Assembly: GCF_905475395.1 (NCBI RefSeq)
Contig: NC_058337.1
Coordinates: 97,458,368-97,522,367 of the forward strand
Length of the DNA: 64,000 nucleotides
DNA from: Chrysoperla carnea
Taxonomy: Eukaryota; Arthropoda; Insecta; Neuroptera; Chrysopidae
Reading direction: 5' to 3'
In this document: one piece after another, positions 1 to 12,689 of the stretch
Layout of the letters: each line of letters begins with the position of its first letter
Numbering within the stretch: position 1 is the stretch's first letter
Notes under the pieces: generated by a model
Told to the model about the DNA's origin: nothing
The model's input: the letters and a program-made list of their open reading frames with translations, nothing else
Databases searched by the model: none
Program-made: the position numbers and the translations under genes

Positions 1-764
1 GTAATTAAATCATTGAGTTTTGTATAATTAATCATTTTTGTAAATTTTTGGCTTGGTGTAAGAAATAAAAAATAAAAAAATTTGTGCCCGAAAATAAACT
101 CGTCTTTTGATTTATAATGGTATTTTTTTCAGTGCAATCAATTAAAAAATTAAGGTAAAATATTAAAAAAAAATATCGATCTTGTTTAGCCAAAAAAATT
201 AAGCGTTTAACGTTTAATAGGATTTTTTATGGGTTAGTACATTTTATTAGAAAGATAGGACCGTAAGCCAGTATCACTGAAAACAAATTCATAAATATAT
301 TTATCTATATGCATCACATGTCCAAAGGTACATGCAAATAGGTCAGTAAAGTGAGCTTCGATGCCGGAAAATGGAAAAGTAATTTCGAACTGTTTCAAAA
401 CTCAAAAGAAAAGTTTTAAAGTTAACTAGTCATAACCGCAACTAATGCCAATACCAAATAAAAAAAAGAATTTCGAAACAGAATTATCGAATAGCTTTTT
501 CCAAATTTTACATTTCTCAAAGCTAATAATTAGTTTTTCAAGAATTTGTAAAGAGCGCAAATTGTATAGTATGTATGTTATGGCTATATCAGTTATATAT
601 ATGGAACATGTATGTATGTGTAATGTGACAGAGTAATCAACACTGTCTATACATGGTATTTCAACAATTAACTTAGTCAATTGTATTGTTTGTTGTCACT
701 TGTTTTTTTTAATGTTCCTTTTGAATAAAATTTTTTTAAATTAATTTATTTACCTGGTTTTTAG
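1..764. other. Intron upstream of the first visible exon
   Basis: AT-rich sequence with no convincing reading frame. It ends in a polypyrimidine-like stretch and the acceptor TTTTTAG at 758-764, which starts the long coiled-coil exon. An in-frame stop (TAG, 762-764) lies within the acceptor itself, so the coding frame cannot extend further left without splicing. I read this as the last part of an intron of the coiled-coil gene. Confidence 0.6.
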
Positions 765-3700
765 GAAATAAAAAAACTGAAAACTCAAAATGAATGTTTG
801 ATACGTTGTATAGATGAAAAACAACAGCTTTTAAATAATTATGTGGAGAAATTTGAAATAATTAACAAAACTAAAGATGAATTAAAAGATGTGCAAGAAG
901 ATGTAATAAATTCAATACGTGATTTTAATATTCAACAACAGTTAAATGATAATTTATATCAATTATTGTGTACAGAACATAAATTAAATTCAGAACAAAC
1001 GGAAGCGGTCATCGATTACTTGACACAATTAGTTGCATGTGACTATAAAGATTCATCAATTCTTAAATGTAAACTAATAGAAAAAATATCAAATTTAAAG
1101 AGCTTATTAGATAATAACAATCAAAAATTTACTTTAAAAATCAATAATGTATTAAATTTAAATAATTATGTTCATAATGAAAATATTGATGTGTCACGAT
1201 CGATTTATGGTAATGTTTTGGATGAAACACATCGACAATATAACAATGAAATTAGTAAAATGGAACAAATTATTATGAATTATGAAAATCAAATCAAATC
1301 ATTACAACAATTACCATTAAAACTTGATCAAGCACAATATACGAACTTGCAACAATTAACGATTGATCGTAGCCAATGTACAAGCTTACAACAAATAGAT
1401 GAAAGTCAATGTACAGCGGATGATAATAATGAATTCGAAAATGAAATTACTTGTATGTTGTTACATGATATTGAATATAAAACTGTTGAAATTGAGCACG
1501 ATGAAGAAGAGCTCCAACAACTTAGATCACAATCAATGGATTCAACGTTTAATTCAATTTGTGAACAAATTAACGAGATTGTTATTCGTTGTGAATCAGA
1601 ACATAATTCAGTTATGCATGTTGATCTTAATAAACAAATTATTGATTTAATAAAAAGTATTGAATATAAACGTAACGAAATTGAATACATTCAACATGAA
1701 TTAAATGTTTTAATTATAAATAATGAGGATAATGAGCAGATTGAATGTAATATTAATGAAATTATACGTTTACACGATATCATTGAACAAGATTTACATG
1801 AATTAAACGATTTAAAAATACGTGTAAATATATCTGAATCAATTTTACATGAAGATGATCAAATATTACGACAAATAAATTTAATACAAAAGGAAATTCA
1901 ATTAAAAGAGAAGAAAATTCATGAATTACAAATGAATTTAAAACGTTTATATGATAGTAACATCGAAACAGAAGATATGGAAGAATTAACAAAATTAATA
2001 AAAACACTGCAAATTGAAATTGAAAATGATCGAAATGCATTGAAAACATTATTTGATTTAGCATCAAATAATGAAAGTAATGATAATAAACAAAGTTTAA
2101 TGAATTATTTAATGAGCTATTTTAAGAAAACTGATTCAATGGTCACAACTTTATTAAAAAATGAACAAACATTTAATAAATATTTATCAACAGTAAAAAA
2201 ATTAAAAGAATTTATTGAAAAGAATGAAAATGAAATAAAAAATTTATATCATAAATTACAAGAAAGACAAAATGATCGTAAATTTATGTCACAAATAATT
2301 GATCGTATTAATCAATTACAAAATGGTATTAATAAATATCAAAATGATATTCTACGAATTTTAATAAATATACCAACAACGGTTATACATAATATTGAAT
2401 GTGATGAAATTAAAGAATACATACTAACTGTTCAACGTTTAGCTAATGAAAATATTAAAGCGAATAATGAATTAAATTACTTAAAACAACAGCAATCATT
2501 ATTTGAACTTAGTGATAACGTTGATAAATTGAATGAAATTGAAAATCAAATGAAAAAAATTGATCAAAGCGTACGAAAAAATCGTGAAAAAATATATACA
2601 ATTAGTACATTATTAACATTATTCCCATTAAAAGAACGATTACCTGTTCATGGTGGAATATCATCAGTTTCGTGTATTAAAGGTGATAAATATATATTAT
2701 CAATTCGTACTTTACAAGAATTAATTGAACAAAATCAAAAATATGTAAATCGTATAAAAGATCAAAAAACACAAATATCTCAAGATCAAATGCAATATAG
2801 AAATCGAGTTTATCATTTACAAGGTGTAATTAATAAATATATGAGAGAAATATTAAAATTAATTGAATTTTTACCAGATGTCGATATCTTGGCTATGATA
2901 AATGATTTACAATCGAGACAGTTGATTATTTTTAATGATTATACAAAGATATTAAAAATATTAGAACAATTAGAAAATGAAGATGACATTGATAAAGTTA
3001 ATGAAATTCAACATGAAATAACGAATGCACAAAAACAAATATGTTATGATAAAATACAAAAAATAGTACGAGAAATAAATGAAAAATTATCGACTGGTTC
3101 AATATCAACACATCTAGATCTTGAGACAACAAAAATTGTTAATGATATTTGTGATTTATTGACAAAAGTTGAATCAGCTCAACGTAGTTTAGAGCATTGT
3201 GCAATACATTTATCACAGTTATTACATAATTATCAAACAATGAAACTTGATAACGCTAAAGAAATTGAACAAATGGAGAATGAAATTAAACAATTTAATC
3301 ATATTATAAAAATATTAGAACGATGTAAAGAAATTGAAGAAAATGATGGTAATGATGTTGGCAAATATTTAACTGAAATTGAAAAATTAAAACAAAAAGT
3401 TGATGAATTACAAAAGAAATTGGAACAATCGGGGAATATGGTTGTTTATATGGATGCAATAAAACATTTACATTCGCATATTTCTAAATTAGATCAACAA
3501 AATCGTGAAAGGGATCGTATTGAACTTCATCAAGAAATGACAATGAATTATATACAAAAATTAACGCATGCTGTTGATAAATTACATCCATCTAAGAAAG
3601 GTGAATCAACATCAATCGCTCAACAAAATATACAAATTGATATACCAAAATCAGTTGAATATGATCGAGTAGAAATATCATCAGATATACCTATTGAAGT

Positions 3701-6700
3701 GTACAATTTAAGAGTTGATAATGAAGAATTAAAAACAACACAAGAAGATTTACTAACACAAATGAGATCAATTGAAGATGAGAATAGACAATATCGTGAA
3801 GATATCGATGCGTTACAATTGAAATATCAAACAGCACTTCAAGACAATGAAGCGTTACAATTAAAGTATGAAAATGCAATACAAGATCTAGAAAGTTGCA
3901 ATGCAAATTCAAATAACATAACAGCACAATATGAGGAGAAAGAATCAGAAATTAATAAATTAAAAGAACAAATTTCACATTTACGAACACAATTAGATAC
4001 AATTATCGAAGAGAATATTCATTTGATAAAAATTAATCAAAACGGACAAAGTGAGCAGCAAAATAATTATCCACAAGAAACACTTAGTACTGGCTATGAT
4101 GCAGAGGAAAGTGTTAAAAAAATTTTATCAAATCAAACACAACATCAGAACTATATTGATGAACTAGAAAAACGTATTGAAAACTATGACTTTATAATAC
4201 AAACCATTGGAACTGATGGACATTTTACTCATTTATTTTTAATGATCGGTGAATCGATTCGTGCTTTAGAAGGAAAATTACGTGATGCATATGATCAAAT
4301 TGCAATATTACGTTGGAATGCATTAGTTGATGAGAACCTAACAAAAATGGCGAAAAATTGTTTAAAAGACATGCATGATAAGTTAGATGAAAATAGAAAT
4401 GAGGTCACAATTCGAGAATTAATGAATACAATACATCAATTGGAGAATCAAATACAGATAATTAAAAAGGATAAAATGAACCCTAGCCATTATAGTGAAG
4501 CTCAAAAATCAGTTAACTATCACTTCGATCAATATTCAACAGGTTTAGGTAAAACATATACAACTGCTAATGTTCAAACTGCATCAATTAATTTGGTAAC
4601 TGGAGATGCTTATATACAAACCGGCAGACCTGGCATAAGTAGTTTATCCAAAAATTTTGTTCTTGAATTGGACATAGAAGCAGATAACACTGAAGGTACC
4701 ACCGTATCTCAAAGAACAGAAACTGAAATGTCAACATCTGACTCGGTGATGCATGATACGATTACTGCAGCACATGTTCAAATACATTCTGGAAAAATAA
4801 TGGAAAAACAAAAAGAAAATGAGAATTCAAAACAAGATTTAAGTGGACTATCTCAACATTTATTTTCATTCAGATCTATGATTCAAACTAATTATAAATC
4901 CCATGGAAAAATAGCAGATACTGATATATTTCATGACTCAAATCTTGCAGAAAAGGTGTCTAAAAGCTCACACAATACTATTTATTCATCTCCATGTGCT
5001 TCTCAGTATATTATCCAACCTAGTACAAGCACTTTGGGAACATTAAATACAGATTCCAGGCCAGTGCGTCGTATTCATCATTTTGGTCGTGGATATACAA
5101 ATCAGTCAACGCAAGAGGTACCTATGTCTGGGGTTTCTATGCCTCAACGGTATTCTTATCGAGGATCACCACAAAGACATATCATTGGATCACAACATAT
5201 ATCAAGCCAAGTCTTAGGAAATTTGACAAATATATCAGAACCAATTTCGAATTTGTCTGACAGTACACATATTGTGCGTAACCCTTCAAAGCCACACAGA
5301 ATTTGTTCCAATAAGAGTAGCAGGCCTTCATCAGTCACGAGAAAAATTCCCTCAACGGGCAGACATTCATCCCGATCCATTCATATCCATAGTGACAGTG
5401 TTGATTCTGAAAATTCTGAACAAATTGATCAAGTAAATAACTATTCTATTTCACCTGGACCAAGACCAATTAAAAATAATTTATCGACTCTAAGAGGTTC
5501 GAGTCTTAATAAACATAATTTTAATCAGCCTGGCTACTCAAAGAATTATTCTTTGCGGGGAGCTTCAACTACTCCCGATGGTATAATATATTATCAACAG
5601 CCACATGCATCTCAATCTTTGGCGGGCGAGCAACAACAAAGTACCACTCAAACATCAGTACGTAATTGTGGAGGTTTAAGAGGTACTACCTTAGATCATC
5701 AAAATTATCATCAACGTGACTTATATTCTTGGCGTGGTTCTCCAAAAATCGATCATGGGATTCACAATAACGATTGCCGACCGAATACTCTTTCCGCTCA
5801 AAGTCATGTTGGAGGCTCAAATGATGATTCTGTTTATTTACAACGATATGTCAATCTCGGCGGCATTTATTCTTTCCCTAAAAAAACTTCTAAAGAACAA
5901 CCACCCTTCAATGTTGATGACCAACTTCCTCTCAAAGAATCTTTGGCATACTCTGATAGAGGAATGGATGACACACCTTTAAGACGACACAGTTCTTCGC
6001 ATTTACAGTATCCAGTAATGGATGCACTGAATGAAGTTATGGCTTTAAAACGGAAATTAGCAGGTAATATTTAAATACTACTTCAGAAGTCTGATACTAA
6101 TTACCGAAAATTAGTATTCGAAATTAATAATTCGAATTATAACTAATCAATTTTTTTTTTTTTTTTTTGACAAAGATTTTGAAAATAAGGCAGCTCAAAA
6201 TTTAGCAAATTTAAGAAAGCAGTATGAAAGAAATGCAAAAAGCCTTATCCATGAACATAATAAAAGCGTATCGAAATTATCTTTTATGCAAGATGAAACA
6301 ATTCGACAGTTAGAAAATGAAAATGATAAATTACGCAATCAAGTACATCATTTATTACAAAAATTAACTAATCGTGAAAAGAATGTACAAAGCCTGAGTA
6401 GCGTGTCAACGGGAGAGATTGATATACCTCCTAGTCACACAACAATGCACGCAATGCACTTACAAAATAAAAAAGTTTTGGCAAAAACAGAAGGTGATCA
6501 GAAAATATCAGAAAATGTGAAAGGCGGTTGTGAAAATGTATGTGATCCTAAAAAAGTACAAATATGCGATAAGTTAATTTGTTATCATGATGATCTTAGT
6601 TGTACAGACAGTTGTTTCCCAGATGAAGGATGTGCCGAAACCTTCGGAGATTGCGGAGAAAAATGTGTATGTGTATGTTTTGCAGAAAAAGCAACACAAA

Positions 6701-9162
6701 CGAAACCCACACCACGAGCAAAAATAGCTTCTACAAGAAGCATGGCAAACATATTAACTAAATTTTTATATGAAGGTCTACAGGTAGAGTTTAATTTTGA
6801 GAGAACATTGTCAAATTATAATGCAATACTTTTAGATATAAATTACAGTAACCCAGTCAAAGTAAATTTTGAAATTATTTAGATATGGTAGGTATCTTCT
6901 CACTGAATATTGTTTTGTTGTATATTCCCTCTCCTTTTATTCGTATATAAATTTTCCGGAAGGAACGAGAAAAACGATACCTACCTTGAAAACTGTTTTG
7001 CAAGTTTTCTGACTAAAGAATCAATTGTATCACTTCAAAAACCATATCATCATACAATTCAAGTTGTAATCGAAAAACTAAAACCTTTTTTACTGGTCTT
7101 CGATAATTAATTGTTGAAAAACCGACTTACAAATTAAATTAAAATTGCATCCCATTAATTCAAAACAGAACAGAAATACAGTGGAAAACAAGTTTTGAAA
7201 TACATTAAATTTTTTAGAGGCTGGATATCTACGAATTGTCTAAATTGCATTCCCGTATTTGTTATGCGGCACAAACTTTAATTGAGAAGGAAAAAGAAAA
7301 GAAAATGTCTCAAGAAGAAAAAATTATCTACCAAATTAATAAAATGGAAGACAAATTAATTAGAAAACAGAAGAGTGCACAAGAAAAATGTAATGTATTT
7401 AAAATAAATTATCCTTAATGAATATTAGCCGAGAGTCCTGAACTTATCTACAAAGCAACAGACTTTTTTTTCAATTTAAAAACGTTTTAAGGCAGTTTTT
7501 CGTATCCATGAATTTTTGTTGTCGATTGAATTACTTAAAAATGGACAGGGTGATGCAGTGTTTGCCGCTATTTCTCCCATAAAATACATGTCGAAGCAAG
7601 AAAATTGCACCGTGTTAGGTCTGGTAAACGTCCATTTTTTGTACGATTTTCGAAAAAATTTCTATCTATAAAAAACCACCGTTGAATTTAATCAGCCGAA
7701 AGCGTTTTTCGTATGTTAGAGATACCTGCTTGCCCTTACTATTAACTTCAAATGTCGCATAAACTTTTAGACCAAACGGGTGACAGATGGGAATGAGTCA
7801 TGAATTGGATAACGCTTTAGCCAACATGCCCGCCATTATTTGTTTTTTCCGCCCAACATTTTGGCGGAAATGTCTGCCAATCTGCAGAGACCATAGAAAT
7901 GGCGTAAATTTCGAAAGAAAAAGAAGCTTTTATTATTGCTGTAATAGTAAACAAAGTAATATTTAGAGATGAAAACAAAAGCTTAAAGAAAGTTAAAAAC
8001 TAAAGGTAAAAAAATGGTTTCAAGATTTTAAAAATTTGATTTTTGTAACACAGACTGGAAATTATAAGGGTTACTTTTTAAATCTTTAATGACGGAGCCT
8101 TGGTTCTGTTCATATTATATTGTTTACAATTATAGCAATTTACCTACATAAATCAAAAATCATATATATCCTAGCTCAAATAATAGAGCAGTTTTATAAA
8201 TTTCAGTAAAACTATTGGAAATGTGTATGTATCAAGAAAAGCATAGAATTTGTGTGATGAGGGCAGAAATAGAAACTGAAAAATGTCTGGCATTGCCTCC
8301 ATGTTCAAATGAATGCACTGAAGAACTTCATGTATGCCATTCAACGCAAGCTTGCAGCTTCCCGATAGATTGCACATGTAACACATCTCTAGAACCATGT
8401 GCGTCAGATCCATGTAAACCAAAATCAATTTTAAAAACATGCTTGGAGCCTACCAGACCAAAGTCAGTTGTTGTATGTCCTGAACCATGCACCACAAATC
8501 CCAGCTTAAGTTGTACACCTGAAGCGACTCCAGGATGCAATTCTACCAAAATGTTAGAAGATTCTCTTGAACCTTGTACACCAAAACCCATTTTAAAAGG
8601 TTGCGTTCTTTCCTCGACACATGCATTAGATTCGTATGATTCTCCAACTACACGAAAAATGGTTTCAGATCCTTGTAAAGTCAAAAAAATTCAAGAATTT
8701 TCTGACCAATGCGGACCTATAATGTCCTGCAAATCAAGTAAATCTACATCTGTATTGTGTCAACCACCAACATTATGCAAAAGAAGTACTGCATCGTGTG
8801 GCCCACGATCCACATCAATGCTATGTGGATTAACAAAGTCATGTGATCAATCAACAATAACACCAGATTACGTCAAATGTGCTGGCATTCTTCCAAAAAT
8901 TCAATCAAAATTTCCGTACATTAGAGTACCAACAAAATATCAAATTGAAGACAAATCGAAAGACGATAAGCCTAAAGAATGTATTTGTATCAAGAAGGAT
9001 AAATCACGACCAGCTTCTACAAGAACTTGTTGTGGTTGCCGCGACAAAGATAATAATAAAATTTCAGGCAAAAGTAAAAAACCAACAAAGCCAGTAAATT
9101 ACGATTTTCTTGCAAAGTGCGCTCCAAGTTTATATAAGAAATTAAGTAAGCAGAAATCGTAA
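765..9162 (+). CDS. Giant coiled-coil protein with cysteine-rich C-terminus (3' part of gene)
   Basis: I do not recognise the family. Four exons join in frame: 765-6063, 6176-6783, 7218-7389 and 8207-9162 (TAA/TAG-type end at 9160-9162), about 2340 residues in the window; the start codon is left of the window. The first exon (5.3 kb) encodes about 1235 residues of Asn/Gln/Glu/Lys/Ile-rich heptad-like coiled coil, then about 530 residues of Ser/His/Arg-rich low-complexity sequence with degenerate RG repeats. Exon two adds a short coiled coil (LENENDKLRNQVHHLLQKL) and an 11-Cys cluster. Exon three is another charged helix. Exon four has about 33 Cys in 317 residues, repeated PKSILK/PKPILK units and two Cys-Gly-Pro triplets. 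Splice phases agree at all three junctions (1, 0, 1). Long coiled coils are typical of centrosomal, Golgi or ciliary scaffolds, and Cys-rich CGP tails recall sperm-tail proteins; both are inference only. Confidence 0.8.
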
Positions 9163-9507
9163 GTGCACAAAAAATTCAGTTGGTACGCATTCAAACCAAA
9201 AAAGTTTAATTTGAATATACAATATTTTTTTAAGAATCGGCATCAAATGCCAAAAAAATGTTGTTAAAAATTTTTTCAATAGATACGTTGTTAAATTGAA
9301 AAATGTTTTATTTTTTACTTCTTCTTACCTCTTGTTACTTCATTTGAAATCACTTAGCTGCTTCCATACTAATGATGATTCATAGTAGTTCAAATACGTA
9401 TTTATATATCACAAAAAATTTTATTTGAAAAATCCTAGACTTTTCCTTCATTTTCTTTGATAACATTTATAAAATTAGTGTGATCAAATTAACTTTTTGA
9501 ATATTTT

Positions 9508-11911
9508 AATTCTGAGTTCGGAGAAAAAAATTGAATTTAGTAGATCATTATGATACAAATTGAAGAAACTAAAATCTAACATTTTTTGATGTTCGGAAGG
9601 GGTCCAAAAAAAATGGTAAAGTGGCCTAATCCGGTCTTTCGCGTGAGACACCGTCGGATTGAGTTAAAAATAAAAAAGCGTTTAATAAGCTTAGGCGCCG
9701 TAAAAAGGCGAAAAAAATGAGCTGCGAATGAACCCGATTGGTCCATCGATGTCCCCACAAATTGCAAAAAACCATCGATTTTGCTCGAAATTTCAAAACT
9801 TCATAGCTCTTGTTGTTTTAAAGATTCAAAGCTGAGATTTAAATGGATTGTAGCTTTTGTGCCCATGAAGTATCACACACAATTTCAGCAAGATCGAATG
9901 TATACTTTTTGCAAGTCGTAGCTGAATGCAAAAAACAGGACTTTTGTAAAATGGCCCTAAAAAAGTTGTGGTGCGGTAAAGCGCTATTTTTTTTACGCGA
10001 TCATATGCTTCAATAGTTAAAGTAATACATACTAAAGTGCCAACCTCTCATCTTTAGTAAAAGTTACTAAAATATTAATTTTAAATTACTATTATTTAAA
10101 ATTATAACATTAAAAATAGGATGGGAGTAATGGGAGCAATTATTAAGAGACAGAAGTTATGTAACATAGTATGATGCATATGCATTTAATATTGTGATGC
10201 ACTTACTATATTGAACTTTTGCTGCTATTTAGCTGCCTTGCTGGATTATGTTTTGCTCTTTCGTAAGGCAAGAGTAAAAATTTTATCGTATAATACCTTA
10301 TTGTAACTGTACTTTTGATCTCGTTCTACTTGTTGTGTATACCAATCGCGACTTAAAACTTTATCACGTGCATCAATGAGACAAATAATATAATCATCTT
10401 TTATTTTGTACACAATGATGTCGTCGCAAAACAATAATTTCAATTTGTCTACTAAAAATCGCAATGCAGGTTGTGGCGTGATTGGGCACAGGCTCAAAAT
10501 AAATTTTAAAGAAAACTGACATTCTTCGTCATGGGTTTGCAAACACTCTGCGACGAAGTCAATAACTTCCGACGACGATTTAGACATGGGACGACCAACA
10601 GCTACATTAGCTGGTTGCTTATAATAAAATGAACGTATACAGCGATCATGGTACCTTGCCTTCTTTTCGATTAAATCGAAGGCAGTTACACGCTCTAAAA
10701 GTGACAGTGCCCTTGTAGAATTATCTTCTCTCTCTCTCTGACAGATTTTTCAACATTAACTTGAACCATTGCGCTATTAACATATCGTACTCGAGATAAA
10801 TGTAATTTGCAGCTTTGTTTTACCTTTTTCTCATACTCGGGTGATTGCATCTTCAGTGCAAAATAGACACAGATTTTCATAATCGAAATTAAAGTTCGGC
10901 TCGGGAATGATCTAATCGAGATGATGTACTAGCACTTTTCTGCTTCTTCAGGGCCAGCTTGATATTTGATTCACGTAAATATGATGCTCTGCAAGAATTG
11001 TGGACGATAATGGGGCATTGCTTCTTAAACTGTAATTATTCAAACTGTTAACGGCAAATGCAACAATTAAATTCACATGCAAAGAATACAGTTACAATGT
11101 GTTAAATACAGTTACAATAAGGTATTATACGATAAAATTTTTACTCTTACCTTACGAAAGAGCAAAACATAATCCATCAAGGCAGCTAAATAGCAGCAAA
11201 AGTTCAATATAGTAAGTGCATCACAATATTAAATGCATATGCATCATACTATGTCACATAACTTCTGTCTCTTAATAATTGCTCCCATTACTCCCATCCT
11301 ATTTTTAATGTTATAATTTTAAATAAAAGTAATTTAAAATTAATATTTTAGTAACTTTTACTAAAGATGAGAGGTTGGCACTTCAGTAGGTATTACTTTA
11401 ACTATTGAAGCATATGATCGCGTAAAAAAAATAGCGCTTTACCGCACTACAACTTTTTTAGGGCCATTTTACAAAAGTCCTGTTTTTTGCATTCAGCTAC
11501 GGCTTGCAAAAAGTATACATTCGATCTTGCTGAAATTGTGTGTGATACTTCATGGGCACAAAAGCTACAATCCATTTAAATCTCAGCTTTGAATCTTTAA
11601 AACAACAAGAGCTATGAAGTTTTGAAATTTCGAGCAAAATCGATGGTTTTTTGCAATTTGTGGGGACATCGATGGACCAATCGGGTTCATTCGCAGCTCA
11701 TTTTTTTCGCCTTTTTACGGCGCCTAAGCTTATTAAACGCTTTTTTATTTTTAACTCAATCCGACGGTGTCTCACGCGAAAGACCGGATTAGGCCACTTT
11801 ACCATTTTTTTTGGACCCCTTCCGACCATCAAAAAATGTTAGATTTTAGTTTCTTCAATTTGTATCATAATGATCTACTAAATTCAATTTTTTTCTCCGA
11901 ACTCAGAATTA
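9508..11911. mobile_element. Foldback transposon with arms of about 800 bp
   Basis: The left arm 9508-10311 and right arm 11107-11911 are reverse complements with only scattered mismatches. They enclose a unique centre of about 800 bp. Outside the arms, similarity resumes after a diverged gap (TTAGTGTGATCAAAT at about 9475 and its complement ending about 11953), so the element may originally reach 9475-11953. Each arm contains the same spurious 63-codon frame (9767-9576 minus, 11651-11842 plus). The element lies between the coiled-coil gene and the first integrin gene. It looks like a non-autonomous DNA element; I see no DDE transposase. Confidence 0.85.
10246..10880 (-). pseudogene. Broken transposon-type ORF inside the foldback element
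   Basis: Read on the minus strand, a frame opening with ATG at 10880 runs to a (GA)n tract at about 10727-10740. The reading then continues sensibly only in a second frame, which passes through LIEKKARYHDRC and QTHDEECQFSLK to a stop at 10246-10248. The stop codon and last 20 or so residues lie within the left inverted arm. The motif KARYH..C..(F)YY followed by a Q.HDEECQF-like segment resembles an uncharacterised protein family that is common in insect and hydra transposons, where AKYH..C...Y is typical. That resemblance is from memory and not verified. The frame break in a dinucleotide repeat indicates a dead copy. Confidence 0.55.
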
Positions 11912-12689
11912 TCTAAAAATTGACGCCATTTTTTTTTATTTGATCACACTAAATGGTCTATTATTATCAATGGGGATCAAAAAATGACACTTATAGAAAA
12001 AATTAAAAATGAACTTGAAATTTTAACATATGGCCTTTTGGAAGCAAATGCAGCTAATTTTTTTTCAAAAGGGATTATAATATCAAGAAACGGTCTTGAT
12101 ATTTCCAGTTTTTTTTTAAATCAAACTATTCTATATTTTTTTGTAGCAGATTGTTTTTTTTTTGTTTGTCGCAAAAAAAGCTTGTATAAAAATTTTATTT
12201 CCTAGGCCTAAATTTTTGCCACCTGATTTTAGGTATTTCTAGGTTAAAAAGACATTCCCACAATAATTGAAAATTCAAAGTTGCGGTAAACTAGTAGTTA
12301 TATGTTGGAGGGTGAAAAAGGAGAGTGTGAATTAAAATTTGGTTAAAGCTCGTAGGTTTAAAACAGTTTTTGCAGTCAAAACTTTCATAGTTTTTCGGAA
12401 TACTCCAGGATTGCAGTTTCATTTTTACGGATTTTTTGTATTATAATTATAATTTATTGGAAAATGGGAATAAAAGTTAAAATACAATAAATTTTTAATA
12501 GTTAATGTTTGTCTTTGAGATATAATTCTAACAGCGGATGTTGTGTGGTTGATTGTCTTAAGGAAATGGTTACCACTAGTAATTTTAATTGATTTCTATA
12601 GAAGTGAAATCTCGTGATAAAAATAGCAGCTTAAGGATTTTAATTAATTTCAATTGTAATTATTCAACCATTAAAACTGGACCTTTACA

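Noticed and set aside
6784-6882. Read-through of exon two of the coiled-coil gene to a stop at 6882
   Set aside because: Splicing at 6784 to the acceptor before 7218 keeps frame and restores a charged helix, and the next junction to 8207 also fits. Read-through remains possible as an isoform.
7540-7950. Spacer in the coiled-coil gene intron with short inverted strings (AAAAATGGAC/GTCCATTTTT)
   Set aside because: The pairs are short and isolated; no element boundaries could be defined.
9576-9767. Identical 63-codon frames here (minus) and at 11651-11842 (plus)
   Set aside because: They are the two arms of the foldback element read through; there is no family similarity and no start context.
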